The notes: a model not told the origin generated them from the sequence alone. A DNA stretch of 64,000 nt from Acanthosoma haemorrhoidale (GCA_930367205.1 OV884012.1:53217239-53281238); one strand, 5' to 3'. Positions 24,618 to 34,816 are shown, counted from the first letter of the stretch. Translations and numbers: made by a program.

Positions 24618-24634
24618 GGTGCCGAAACCCGGGA
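24617..24634 (+). promoter_or_regulatory. Primer-binding site, complementary to tRNA-Phe
   Basis: The 18 bases TGGTGCCGAAACCCGGGA directly follow (or share one base with) the 5' LTR. They are the complement of the CCA-tailed 3' end of eukaryotic tRNA-Phe(GAA) as I know it. This is where minus-strand DNA synthesis would be primed. The identity rests on remembered tRNA sequence and should be checked against the host tRNA-Phe. Confidence 0.8.
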
Positions 24635-24719
24635 ACTACGAGTATTCTGGTAAACAACTGTGAGTAAAATTTTAATTTTTTTTTCCTGTTGTCTTATTGG
24701 GAAAAAGTGACCTAGTTAC

Positions 24720-25904
24720 ATGGTAGAATTACGGCCTGCGGCTTTCGAAGTGCCCGAATTACCTAGGGAAACGATGGCCGAAGCTCATGCAAACTCCCTG
24801 GCTTGGATGAAGGTGCGAGCGGCAACGTCACAGGACCTGAGGAGAACAATATCGGACCTAGAGAAATTCTCAGGAGAGTTAGGCGAATTGAACCATTTCA
24901 TCAAAGGCGGGGATAGGATTATGGAAAGAGTAGAGGCGAAGGCAATTGAGGGTTTACTCGACTCTGGTGACGTAAAATCAATCAAAGCGGGCCTAGTGTG
25001 TAGAATAAAACGGAGCGTACTAAACCTAATACAGGCCGACGAAGACACCCCATGGACCGTGGTAAAAGAACGACTAAAGAAGGCATACGGGGGAGGCAGA
25101 TGGACACCAGAAGAGGACATCTTCCAGATGTTCAGGGAGACCAGACGGCCCAATCAAACGAAAGGGCAGTACGCCGGAGAACTCTTGGCTAAATTTAACA
25201 AAATAACGGAAAAAATGAGAGAAACGGTGAACCTAGCGGAAGTGGAAGGCCGGATGGCATTCCTATCGACCATTCTAAAGGTACAGTTGGCCAGGGATAC
25301 CGGCAAGAAAGATAGTCTACCGGGAGACCGATCGTTCATTGAGTGCGCCCAAGATTTAATGGACACTAGTGCCCGTGAGGAAGAAGAAAAATTAGAGGCA
25401 GACGAGGCAGGGTGGTCCAAAGTGATGTACAGGAGGCCGAGAATGCCGCAACAGGCATGGAAGAGGAAAGATCAACGGTATGCGGAGAAAAAAGGGGCGG
25501 CGGTTGAAGGAAGGAGACTTAGCCAAAGGAGACCGAGACCCAGCGGGAGGAAGGAGGACAGAAAATGTCACGGATGTGGAAGAATTGGACATTTAGTGGC
25601 GCAGTGCCCGCGAACAAAATGTTTTGAATGCGGAATTGAGGGACACATCGCGAGGCAGTGTCCATACATTTTCCAGCGAACAGAGAGGTACAGGCCGGAA
25701 CCGATGGAGGTAAACGCACAGAGGGTATGGAGAAGAACCAGAACCCCCTCCGAATCGTCAAAAACTACGGGAGCGTCGGAGACAGAAGAAGAAGAAGATG
25801 AACCCAGGAGCAGAAGAGGAGAGACTGCAGAGGACGACAGGGACTACGTAAGAAGCAGACGATATGGCACGGAAGGAGGAAGGAAACGGCAAGCGGTGGC
25901 CTGA
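24720..25904 (+). CDS. Gag polyprotein of element A, 394 aa
   Basis: Structural protein that would assemble the intracellular particle and bind element RNA. The ATG at 24720 is the first after the primer site. The N-terminal two thirds are helical and charged, as in retrotransposon capsids. Two CCHC zinc knuckles follow: C283-C286-H291-C296 (CHGCGRIGHLVAQC) and C301-C304-H309-C314 (CFECGIEGHIARQC). The C-terminus is rich in Arg, Glu and Ser. The frame ends at a UGA after which the same frame stays open into pol. Length is usual for insect Gypsy gag. No damage is visible. Confidence 0.93.
   Translation: MVELRPAAFEVPELPRETMAEAHANSLAWMKVRAATSQDLRRTISDLEKFSGELGELNHFIKGGDRIMERVEAKAIEGLLDSGDVKSIKAGLVCRIKRSVLNLIQADEDTPWTVVKERLKKAYGGGRWTPEEDIFQMFRETRRPNQTKGQYAGELLAKFNKITEKMRETVNLAEVEGRMAFLSTILKVQLARDTGKKDSLPGDRSFIECAQDLMDTSAREEEEKLEADEAGWSKVMYRRPRMPQQAWKRKDQRYAEKKGAAVEGRRLSQRRPRPSGRKEDRKCHGCGRIGHLVAQCPRTKCFECGIEGHIARQCPYIFQRTERYRPEPMEVNAQRVWRRTRTPSESSKTTGASETEEEEDEPRSRRGETAEDDRDYVRSRRYGTEGGRKRQAVA
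25902..25904 (+). promoter_or_regulatory. Candidate UGA readthrough site between gag and pol
   Basis: A single UGA followed by GGA separates gag from pol in the same frame, with no other stop from 24720 to 29280. The first in-frame ATG of pol is at 26154, beyond the protease DTG motif, so normal initiation would lose the protease active site. Readthrough of the UGA would give a Gag-Pol fusion, as known for UAG in gammaretroviruses. Alternatives are a point mutation of a fused gag-pol frame (for example from CGA or UGG) or a frameshift not visible here. Confidence 0.5.
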
Positions 25905-28900
25905 GGAGCGGGCTGGCAGAGGGGTGGCCGCACGTTAATAAACTATAGCGTCAGAGGGAATTACGGCGGTATACCCATTATTGGAGTGGCGAGAGGAGTG
26001 AGATGCTTGATAGACACGGGGAGTTCCTGTACTATTCTCAGCAGGAAAGCGGCGGACAGATTGTGTTTGGGCGAGGGGTCGTCGCGGATTCAGGCATGCG
26101 AGTGCAAGCTTATCACCCTGGGAGGGCCGTGTAAAATCGAAGGCGAGTTGACGATGGGATTGGATAGGTGGGCGAAAAAGGGGGAATATTTGAAAATACA
26201 CGTGGTTAGGAAGATGCCGCGCGAGTACGATGGTATCATAGGGTGCGATCTCTTGGGAAGGGTAGGAGCAAGAGTGAAGTGCCGTAACGGAATATGGGAT
26301 ATTAGACTGGGAAGAATGTTATGCCGGTGTACAGGAACCGTGGGGGACGGGAAGGAGCGAATCGGAGCGATCGATCGGGTGGACAACTGGGAACGCGCTA
26401 TTCGGCGAGAGTATGCCGATATATTTTTCAACGAAGGGGACAAACTGGGAGTGACGGGGGAAACGTTCCATGAGATCCCACTGAAGCAGGAGAGAGTGAT
26501 ATATATCAAAGAGAGACGATACCCGCAGGCGCTGCGACAGCATATAAGGGACGAAATCGAGGAATTGAAACGACAGGGCATCATAGTAGATAGTACGTCT
26601 CCATACAACAGTCCCCTGTGGGCAGTGAAAAAGAAAGGGTCGTCCGGTGACGAAAAATACCGCGTAGTAATAGACTACAGGCAATTAAACGACAATACTA
26701 TAGACGAAAAATACCCCATTCCTCGCTTTGAAGACATCCTGGACCGCCTAAGTGGAGCAAAGGTATTCAGTACACTGGACCTGAAGGCGGGTTACCATCA
26801 AATTCGGATGCGTCGTGGAGACCAACACAAAACGGCATTCACGTTCGAGCGGGGACATTACGAATTCACCAGAATGCCGTTTGGGCTGAAAAACGCGCCA
26901 ATAACGTTCCAGAGACTGATGGACGAATTTTTAAGAGGGATTGGGGAGTCGTTTTGCCAGATATATATGGACGACCTCCTGGTTTTCAGTCGAGATGAGG
27001 TAGAACACCAGGACCATCTGCGACAGGTTTTTGACAGAATTAAGCAATTCGGGCTGAAATTGTCTGCGGAGAAGTCGCTTTTGGGACAAGAGCAGGTGAA
27101 ATTTTTAGGCCACATAATTTCCAGAGAGGGAGTGCAACCCGATCGTGGGAAGGTGGAGGCCATCCAGCGGATGACTATCCCGAAAGACGTAAAAGGAATC
27201 CGGCGCTTACTCGGATCCCTGAACTACTACCGCAGATTCGTTCCAGAAATGGCGGAGTACCTGGTCCCTATTAACAATCTCCTTAAAAAAGGACAAAAAG
27301 TCGTCATTACCCCGGTAATGGAGAACAATATAAGACGTTGCATGGAGCGGCTACAGGAAGAGCCTATACTAGCGTTTCCAGATTTTGCACTCCCCTTCAT
27401 GATTACCACAGATGCGAGTGAATACGCGTTGGGGGCGGTACTCTCGCAGGATCGCGACGGGGGGGAGCGACCAATAGCATACGCTAGCAGACGCCTTACT
27501 GAATCCGAGAGTAGATATAGCGCGCTAGAACGCGAATTACTGGGTATCGTATGGGCGATAGAACACTTCCGGCCCTACGTATTCGGGAGGAAGTTTCGGG
27601 TTAAAACAGATCATCGACCCCTCCAATGGGTGGGAAAACTGAAAGAGTCATCAGCGCGGATTACCAGATGGAAGGAGTTCCTCAGTCAATACAACATCGA
27701 CATTATTTACAAACCGGGGAAGGAGAACGTCGTGGCCGATTGGTTATCCCGCGCGTTGGTCGTGAATGCGATCGAAGAGGAGATTCCGGGACCATCACGT
27801 GACACCCACCAATTCGTCCAGGAATGGTCACCCGGCGAGGAAGGGGAGCGGGAGGGGGCTCCAGCCAATGATGTTCCGAGTGACGGGAGTTCAGTGGGGG
27901 ATAGGCCCTCGGACATTGAGGACCTCGACGCCATAATAAATGACAAGAGGCGCCAGATCATTTGGCTCACCAAAACTTCTGGGCTCTTCAAGATGGAATC
28001 TGAGAAGTACGGCCACTGCAACATCGTCAAAATCTGGTCGACACCGGGGATAAACGACGATACGATTTGCCGCGCTCTGAAGGACGCATCTACTCCAGGG
28101 AAAACGCACCACATGTACGTGGGAAATGCGACCATCTGGGGGCGCATCAAACGCCTATGGAGGACGGAGAGGATCGGAGTCGATCGTACGTTCGTCCGAT
28201 GTACCCTGAAGGTGGAGACAGTAAAAGAAGAAACGCGGCAGAGAGAAGTGACCCTTGCATTCCACCAAGGGAAGACAAACCACCGGGGAATCGACGCTAC
28301 CCTGCAAGCATTGAAGAGGAGATATTTCTGGTTGGGCATGAAAGACACGATTGCGAGAGTTATTGGTACCTGCGACACATGCCTGACCACGAAATATGAT
28401 CGCCACCCCCCCAGAGCAATACAGGAGGAGACGCCAACGGCAGACCAACCGTTGGAGGATTTGCAGGTGGACACGTTTACATGGAGGGGATACAAATGGG
28501 TCACCATTGTCGATAGGTTCAGCAAAACAGCGATGGCCCATCTGATAGCAGAACGATCAGCGGAAGCAGTCCTAAGGGCACTACGCACATGGTGCCAATT
28601 TTATGGCGTACCAGACACGATAGCTTCCGACGCTGGTAGGGAGTTCGATAACGCCGAAATAAGGGCTGAGGCGGCGGCCTTAGAGATCCGTTGGCATCTC
28701 AACACCCCAGGACACCCGAAGAGTCGAGGAGACGTAGAGCGGCTGCACAGCACGCTTAGCGACCACCTACGAATTTACCATGGAGAGAAGGGCTTAGAAC
28801 CAAATGTGGCGATGGAAAAGGCAGTCATCGCGTATAACCACTCAATCCATTCTGCCACCGGTTTTTCTCCGGTCGAGACGCTGTTTGGACTTCGAAGATG

Positions 28901-29282
28901 CCGGCGCGATAGCAGGAGTACGGCGATCGATGAAGAACTGGCCGCACGGGTAGTAAGTAATCAGATAGCGCTAAAGAAACAGTGGGTGGCCGTTCGGGGA
29001 AGGCTCCAGGATAAGAAACGGCGACGGGTGGCGCGCGACAACCTCAAAGTCCGCGATATTCTGGGCAATCTTAAACTCGGCGCGCTCGTGTACCGGAGAA
29101 AAGGGTCGAACAGGGGTAAGGAACTAGTGCGGTACGAGGGTCCTTTCCGAGTGATCGCTCTCCGCGAACACAACGTGGTCACGGTCGAAAGCATTACACC
29201 CCCGATTAAACGGCGGACGGTACATGTGGAACAGCTCAAGTTTCCCGCGGGGGAGCCTGGGAGCCCCGTCGTCGAAACATAA
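25905..29282 (+). CDS. Pol polyprotein of element A (PR-RT-RNase H-IN)
   Basis: Open from just after the gag UGA to TAA at 29280. Residues are numbered from codon 25986. Aspartic protease: LIDTGSS with D10-T11-G12, then YDGIIGCDLL. Reverse transcriptase: FSTLDLKAGYHQIRM, FTRMPFGLKNAP and YMDD at 327-330. RNase H: ITTDASEYALGAVLS, the E of ERELLGIVWAIEHF, and TDHRPLQW. Integrase: zinc site H760-x5-H766-x29-C796-x2-C799 and a catalytic triad D829, D882, E918, with exactly 35 residues between the last two. The C-terminus has a basic tail with RYEGPFRVI (GPY/F-like). Domain order is that of Ty3/Gypsy. Expression must depend on gag, since no ATG precedes the protease site. All key residues are intact. 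Confidence 0.93.
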   Translation, partial: GAGWQRGGRTLINYSVRGNYGGIPIIGVARGVRCLIDTGSSCTILSRKAADRLCLGEGSSRIQACECKLITLGGPCKIEGELTMGLDRWAKKGEYLKIHVVRKMPREYDGIIGCDLLGRVGARVKCRNGIWDIRLGRMLCRCTGTVGDGKERIGAIDRVDNWERAIRREYADIFFNEGDKLGVTGETFHEIPLKQERVIYIKERRYPQALRQHIRDEIEELKRQGIIVDSTSPYNSPLWAVKKKGSSGDEKYRVVIDYRQLNDNTIDEKYPIPRFEDILDRLSGAKVFSTLDLKAGYHQIRMRRGDQHKTAFTFERGHYEFTRMPFGLKNAPITFQRLMDEFLRGIGESFCQIYMDDLLVFSRDEVEHQDHLRQVFDRIKQFGLKLSAEKSLLGQEQVKFLGHIISREGVQPDRGKVEAIQRMTIPKDVKGIRRLLGSLNYYRRFVPEMAEYLVPINNLLKKGQKVVITPVMENNIRRCMERLQEEPILAFPDFALPFMITTDASEYALGAVLSQDRDGGERPIAYASRRLTESESRYSALERELLGIVWAIEHFRPYVFGRKFRVKTDHRPLQWVGKLKESSARITRWKEFLSQYNIDIIYKPGKENVVADWLSRALVVNAIEEEIPGPSRDTHQFVQEWSPGEEGEREGAPANDVPSDGSSVGDRPSDIEDLDAIINDKRRQIIWLTKTSGLFKMESEKYGHCNIVKIWSTPGINDDTICRALKDASTPGKTHHMYVGNATIWGRIKRLWRTERIGVDRTFVRCTLKVETVKEETRQREVTLAFHQGKTNHRGIDATLQALKRRYFWLGMKDTIARVIGTCDTCLTTKYDRHPPRAIQEETPTADQPLEDLQVDTFTWRGYKWVTIVDRFSKTAMAHLIAERSAEAVLRALRTWCQFYGVPDTIASDAGREFDNAEIRAEAAALEIRWHLNTPGHPKSRGDVERLHSTLSDHLRIYHGEKGLEPNVAMEKAVIAYNHSIHSATGFSPVETLFGLRRCRRDSRSTAIDEELAARVVSNQIALKKQWVAVRGRLQDKKRRRVARDNLKVRDILGNLKLGALVYRRKGSNRGKELVRYEGPFRVIALREHNVVTVESITPPIKRRTVHVEQLKFPAGEPGSPVVET

Positions 29283-29516
29283 CTCCGGTGTGTGTCACAG
29301 GTGACCAGTCCCGAGAGGCCTATATATATATATTTTTTATTGGTTTATTATGTTTTTTTTGTGTTATATGGGTCTGTGCTGTGTTTTTAGATGGACCTGG
29401 AAGACATTTTTCTTTTCAAATTTTTTTTATTAACAAAGTATACTTTTTGTTTTGTGTTGCTATAGATACATAGCTGATGTCGCATGTTAGGAGTTTACGG
29501 GGAATGTCCGTAAACT

Positions 29517-29526
29517 GGTAGGGGGG
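29517..29526 (+). promoter_or_regulatory. Polypurine tract of element A
   Basis: GGTAGGGGGG ends directly at the first base of the 3' LTR. This is the expected position and composition for the plus-strand DNA primer, with one pyrimidine interruption. Confidence 0.8.
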
Positions 29527-29714
29527 AGTTACGTCTAGCGGTACGGCAATGTTAAGCCTAATACCTTGTAGCCTAGGGTAAACAAACCCGTAACGTGTGT
29601 ATAGAGGATAATGATGAGGAAAATAAAGCCAGTTATAAAACAAACCTTCTTATTATATCATCTACCTCCTTCTTCATTCCTTTTTCTCGATCGTCTACAG
29701 CTGGGAGACGATTA

Positions 29715-29716
<2 letters not shown>
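29527..29716 (+). repeat. 3' LTR of element A
   Basis: 190 bp, apparently identical to the 5' LTR. The LTRs of an LTR element are the same at insertion, so identity implies a very recent event or recent gene conversion. The AATAAA inside would serve transcript 3'-end formation. Confidence 0.92.

Positions 29717-29770
<54 letters not shown>
29717..29770. repeat. TA microsatellite, about 54 bp
   Basis: Alternating TA run between the 3' LTR of element A and the LTR end of element B. It is the target in which A inserted. Its first four bases are the target duplication of A. Confidence 0.95.
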
Positions 29771-29772
<2 letters not shown>

Positions 29773-30017
29773 TTGGTTTTTATAACTGATTTTATTATTC
29801 TGTAAATATTCACAATAGCATTAGAATTATAAGGATCAAACGATTTAACAATATAAACTAAACTAAATAAACACACCTGTAAAGATTAATTAAATTACAC
29901 GTTATTTACCAGGTATTCTAGAGGATAGCCACAACACAAACAATAAACATTAGTCTTATCTAGAAAGTAACCTTCACACACCAAACCCAGCTAGCTAGAT
30001 TTTAGCTAGAGTTTACA
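29771..30017 (-). repeat. 3' LTR of element B (approximate)
   Basis: On the minus strand it starts TGTAAACTC directly after the polypurine tract and runs about 247 bp to AACCAACT next to the TA microsatellite. The start is well supported. The outer end is uncertain, because it does not show the expected CA and merges into TA repeats. No second copy was found near 32 kb. Confidence 0.55.
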
Positions 30018-30098
30018 TCTCCCCCCCCCCCTGAGATCGCTGTTTCCGGAGGACGAGAAAAGTGACAATCTGCTACTGTGAAAGTAATTTGATATTGA

Positions 30099-31022
30099 TT
30101 ACTTTTTTCCACAGCCAACTTCATAAATAGATGATGATATCCTCTTTAGAATCCTAAATGGTCCAATTCGCTCTTTATCAGTCTTCCTTCTGTTCAGTTT
30201 GCTTCCGTTTTCAACATATACTTCATCTCCAACTTTGAATTCGTGGGTTCTTTGGTTCTTGTCTACTCTTATTTTATTTATTCGAAATCTCTTCATAGAG
30301 TTTAGAAATGCTTCATCTTTATCTTTATCTCATATTCATCTATCTTTAGCAAGATTATTTTGATTTAGTGTATCAATCGGACAAATTAACGATTGCTTTC
30401 CGAAAAGTGAGTATGCTTGCTTAAATTTTGTTAAAGAATAAATTGTCCTTTTGTATTCTGTATTCTGTATTGTATTCTAAACAATCTTCAGGTATTCTTG
30501 ACCATGCACGCTTGTCATCGCTATTTATCTTAAACCTTATTCTGTTTACTAAAGTCTGGTTTAGCCTCTAGTTGAGTCCAATAGAGATGGGCAATCAATA
30601 GAGGTGAATATCAATTGAATTTTCACCTTCGCTAGGTATCTTTTAAGAAGTGCGGAATTCAAGGCCGTATATTGATCTGCCAGGATGACATTGATTTTAT
30701 TTTTCTGCGCAATTGGATCAATAAGTCTTATGAAATCTCCGGCACATTGACCTGTTGTAGTAGAAATCCACGCATACCTACTAAAATGATCTACCAAGAT
30801 ATGCAAAAATTTCTTAGGCGATCGATTTCCACCAAAACCACCAACAGAATCGATAGACATGATCTCATATGGCTCACGTGCAGGACCTAGTTTTGACATT
30901 AAACTAATGGGACTACTAGTACACGCTTTATTTTCCATACAAATGGCACAATTTTTACAAAATTGACTTATTAATGTATCCAAGTTCTTAAAATAGTATA
31001 TTGGCCTTATTTTCTCTCTCAT
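30099..31022 (-). pseudogene. Integrase of element B, decayed
   Basis: Minus strand. The zinc-binding part shows CKNCAICMENKAC (31022 side), followed by the core with MSIDSVGGFGGNRS, VDHFSRYAWIS and ILADQYTALNS, so the first two catalytic Asp regions are recognisable. The stretch around the catalytic Glu is disrupted after SIDCPSLLDS. A separate open piece at 30099-30296 has KVGDEVYVENGSKLNRR and RIGPFRILKRIS, the usual C-terminal module. Stops and frame changes lie between the pieces (30300-30560). Confidence 0.75.
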
Positions 31023-31506
31023 TTGAGCGACGCCAATGTGGCCATAATAATCATGTACGCGGTGTATAATTGTGATACCAAAATTAGTTGAAACAAATAT
31101 TCTAGTTCTACGTCTTAATTTCTTGAATATAATGTTACGATTTTTACAGTATTTTTAGAGGAATTCAGCTCTTCAAGGTTTTCATTTTGATCATTAATTA
31201 TCTCATTCAATTCTATTAAATTTACTACTTTAATTTCATCTTCGTTTTCAAAGTATTCCAAAACCGGTTGCTTTTACAGAAGATCTGCTGGAACATTTTC
31301 TTTTCCTTTTTTGTAAATACTTTTACTTAATAATTAAACTGGGACAAATAATAAATTAAATCACCCAAAATTTCGTCTGTTATGGATTGGGATTTTAGAT
31401 TTTCTAATGGCTTATGGTCACCGCATACAATAAATTCTCGCCCAATTAAATAATATTGCCAATACTTTATAGCATTCTTTATAGCTTTACATTCAAGATA
31501 ATTAAT

Positions 31507-31752
31507 TTAAATTTTGTTCCCTTTTTCAGAACGTTTTCTTGAAAAGTATGCTACTGGATGCAATTTTTCATTAGTTTGAGGTTTTTTTAAAGTTGCTCCA
31601 ATACCCAAGTAACTAGCGTCTGTTTCTATATATACATCTTTATCTTTACCATAAATTGCTACAATTGCGAAAGAACACAAATAGGCTTTGATTAAATTGA
31701 AACTATTTTCACATTTATCAGTCCACTTGAATTGGATATTCTTTCTTAACAA
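31507..31752 (-). pseudogene. RNase H fragment of element B
   Basis: An 81-residue open piece with FKWTDKCENSFNLIK, YIETDASYLGIGATLKK and PVAYFSRKRS, the classical start of Gypsy RNase H. It follows the RT linker remnant without the RT core, showing a deletion of roughly 200 codons. Downstream parts continue in other frames. Confidence 0.75.
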
Positions 31753-32000
31753 TCTATGCTGATTATTAACTTTATTTCAACTTCTCTTGATTTCACTCTA
31801 CCAATATCAAATTTATGTTTAGCAAATACATGTTTATATTTTTCCATTAATTCTAAAATTTTTAATTTTCTAGATTTATGTTTTATATGATCTAGATTTG
31901 TTCTGCATTTTTTTAGATTTTTTGTTTCATTAATATTGAGTGAAAAATTAATTTATGATTTATAACTTATTTTATTTTCTTCATTCTTCTTTAAAAGTGT

Positions 32001-34816
32001 ATCATCTTTAGTTGAATTTTTATTTAACCACCAAAATTGAAAAAAAGTTTGGTCACAATGAATATACAGAAGTAAAAATGTAGATAGTAAAGAAACAATG
32101 ACTACATTGAGGGTAGATAAGCCTTTAGTTTTAAAAAAATTGTGAGATTTTTGTAAAAAAATTACGAAGTAAATTGAATTTTCATGTCAAAAAAAGTAGC
32201 CAATAACTAGAATATTGAGGGAAAAAAACTATATAAAATTGGCTTTGATTTTTTTGTTTACTTGCAATGCTTTTTGGAATATCTTTGAATTTATTTTTGT
32301 GTCACTATTTTTGTAGAAAAACTTAAATAGTTCTGAGTATTTACTTGAGATATCATGAAAAGCAGTTAAGCTGCCGATTTTTTAAATCTTAATATTTCCT
32401 TGATGTAACCATGTCTTAATAATACCGTATCTTGTGTAATTGAATATACTACACAACCTAAAATTAACGATGCCACAGCAGAATAATTTTCAATAAAGAC
32501 TAATTATAATGCAGGAGTTCTGTCTGGAGAAGAATGACAGACTTATATGATAAGGAGTGATTGAAAGAGTTAGAGTGAGCACGACTGCACTGATACATAG
32601 TCTACCTATATATATATATATTGTTACATTAGTATACCTACATACTTTGCTTGATGCTACCTGGGTGCACGAAAGGTCATGGTGGCTTTGTTGCTTAGAA
32701 CGTACTCAGTCAGCTGCTGGACTGAAGGGTCATTGCTGCTCAATCCCTATGGATTAATGGACACAGAATATGCCGATTTTAGGCAAGTCTAGGTGTAGCA
32801 TTGCCGGTGAAGCTTTATCCTCCATTGTTTGCTTATTCTCCTTTGTTAGCTTTATGCATGCATGGCCTTTGTTGAAATGCAGAGCCATGACCTATAGCTG
32901 TACGACTAGCAGACTAGCAGAGCGACAAGCAATCGCTCTTGGCCTTTTTAAAGGAAGTACCTCTCCGCTTGAACCAACAGACAATGTGATAAATTATTTG
33001 GTTCTATTCCCTAGACGAACGATAAGTGATATTTTACATGTAAGCAATTATGTCAATTGACATCATAGGGCACTCAACAAAACGATATACGAGTAGTTAC
33101 TAACCAGAATGTAAACGTGCAAGCAGCCACGTTTCTAAGAATTGTTTCCCTGTTGTATTCAGTCACATACACTGGTGACTATATTATATCCTTTATTGCT
33201 GAAGCTCAAGCCACCACCTGTTCACAGGAAAAACATTCATGATGAGGAAATATTGTGTGCATTTATCGGATGAGCGATAATAATTCATATAAATGGCCAT
33301 AAAACTTTTATATGGGCGTTTCTGCGAATCAATAATTTACGTTGAGCGGTCGAAACATAGTTTGGGCTGACAGCTTTATATCTTAATTAATTTTTATGGT
33401 TTTCCTTGTGATGACTAATATGCATATTTAACATTATTGATTGTTTTCAGTTTAAGAAGAGACGATATATTTTAACTGCACAACAATGAATAGAATGAAT
33501 TCAATAAATATTAATCAAAGATAAAAAATTGTTACAAAGCTGGTGACAAATTTCGACCCGGGGCCTTTTGTTTTTTTCGGTTTCTTAATCGGTTCACTCC
33601 AGGGGCACTAGATAGATCAGATGGTTTTTTGTTGAATATTCTATATGCACGAGGCCCTACTGGGACGCTGAGGATGTTCTGCGTGTATGTGAACGGTTTC
33701 ATTTCATGTGCTAGACACTAACCCAAGTAAGTTTGAATATTATACTTTTACTTGTTTCTTTTCTCTTTGTTTTGGTTTTATCATCCCTTTTTTTTTTTCT
33801 TCTTCTCTTTTCTTTTCTTTTGTTTGTTTGTTTTGTTGTTTTATTATTTTATATTTGATTTGAGAAATAAATGGAACAAAAACAGAATAACCGAAGGTGC
33901 GCTACCGGGGCAACAATCCCATTGCACCGGAATACGCGCACCACAGACCGCTTCATGGGCTTGTGGTGCAAGCCCGTTTGAGGCCCAGGAAGGGCGGGAA
34001 AAAAACTTAAGGTAACAAGATTATTTTCATAACAACCATATTCAATTTAAAGTTCTTTACCAAACCCTTAAACGAATCAGCGTAGTGACTGTAAATAGCC
34101 TGTATGTTAACAGACGTCCAAGGAAGAAAGCAATTTTAAAAATTCACCCAGCAGTTCCTGAGTTTATATCGTACAAACAATTTAACGTTCCTTATCCGGG
34201 TGTTTATTTATTCTAATCTTAATTTAGATATGAAAAGGAATAAATTCTGCCAATAGCTTAAAATTGTAGTAATTTTATTTACAAGTAATTAAGAGTAGAA
34301 GTGCAGGCTAAAAATTATCAAGTAAATATTTTAAAAATTCACTATGTCATTAATTTAACAAATAAAACTTGATTGTCGGGCACACCCGATGGGGGAGGTC
34401 TTGTTGAACCACTTACTGTCCAACAGGTGTCAAAAAGAGATAAACCTGAGGTGTTTGACCTTAGTGGGCATAAGCCAGGAAACTGGAAAGGCTGTAAAGG
34501 CTGACAGCACCAAGTCTAAAACTAGTAGCTTAGGTAGAGAGGGGCATAGGTAATTAAATAAGAAATCCATAGTTCATGTAAAGTAGCAAGTGCCATAGAG
34601 ACTGCAATTTTCACTTCAAGGGTCTCATTCCGACTAAATCATTTTTTTTTTCTTAACCCCTATTTGTTTATGTATTAATATAATGAATACATAGAAATAT
34701 ATATGAGCTAAAGAGGGCTTCTTATACGGCAAAGTTAACATGCATTGGCTGAATAAAAAAACATAGTTACTTATATAGGTGGACTGATTTCTGCGCCCAG
34801 CCAATGAGAGGCCGGC
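32001..34816. other. No gene assigned
   Basis: AT-rich interval with a TA run near 32610 and a GC-richer part at 32640-33060. The latter has an ATG-started 96-codon frame (32770-33060) without recognisable domain. GC-rich patches at 33890-34010 and 34375-34540 also resist identification and may be old repeats. Confidence 0.4.

Larger units (their letters stand above)
24428..29716 (+). mobile_element. Complete Ty3/Gypsy LTR retrotransposon (element A)
   Basis: 5289 bp with two 190-bp LTRs that look identical by eye. In order: 5' LTR, primer-binding site at its last base, gag, one UGA, pol with protease, RT, RNase H and integrase, polypurine tract, 3' LTR. The flanking TATA (24424-24427 and 29717-29720) is a 4-bp target duplication within a TA microsatellite. 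There is no env frame between pol and the 3' LTR. The coding part is clearly GC-richer than the host DNA. All catalytic residues I checked are present and no frame is broken apart from the UGA, so this copy looks young and possibly active. Confidence 0.95.
29771..32000 (-). mobile_element. Decayed Ty3/Gypsy element (element B), RT deleted
   Basis: Minus-strand remnant. In its own direction it runs from an RT N-terminal linker (about 31890-31774, with KYKHVFAKHKFDIGRV) straight to an RNase H part (31752-31507), then integrase (31022-30560), an integrase C-terminal GPF-type segment (30296-30099), a G-rich polypurine tract (about 30032-30018) and a 3' LTR. Most of the RT is missing, there is no gag and no 5' LTR, and the frames are broken. 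Its integrase resembles that of element C (47.0 kb), including a shared IGGFGG-like segment, so the two belong to one lineage distinct from element A. Confidence 0.75.

Noticed and set aside
26090..28588. Long minus-strand frames across the Gypsy pol (up to 293 codons)
   Set aside because: Shadows produced by the GC-rich codon use of pol on the other strand. No family features.
29283..29516. Possible env gene after pol of element A
   Set aside because: Only about 230 bp lie between the pol stop and the polypurine tract, far too short, and no signal peptide or membrane frame is present.
32770..33060. 96-codon ATG frame
   Set aside because: Open and ATG-started, but it has no domain, poor start context and no neighbouring exon. 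Length alone is not enough in this composition, so it is noted but not called.
33752..34015. 87-codon frame rich in Phe
   Set aside because: It comes from a long TTTCTT run and has no credible start or homologous motif.
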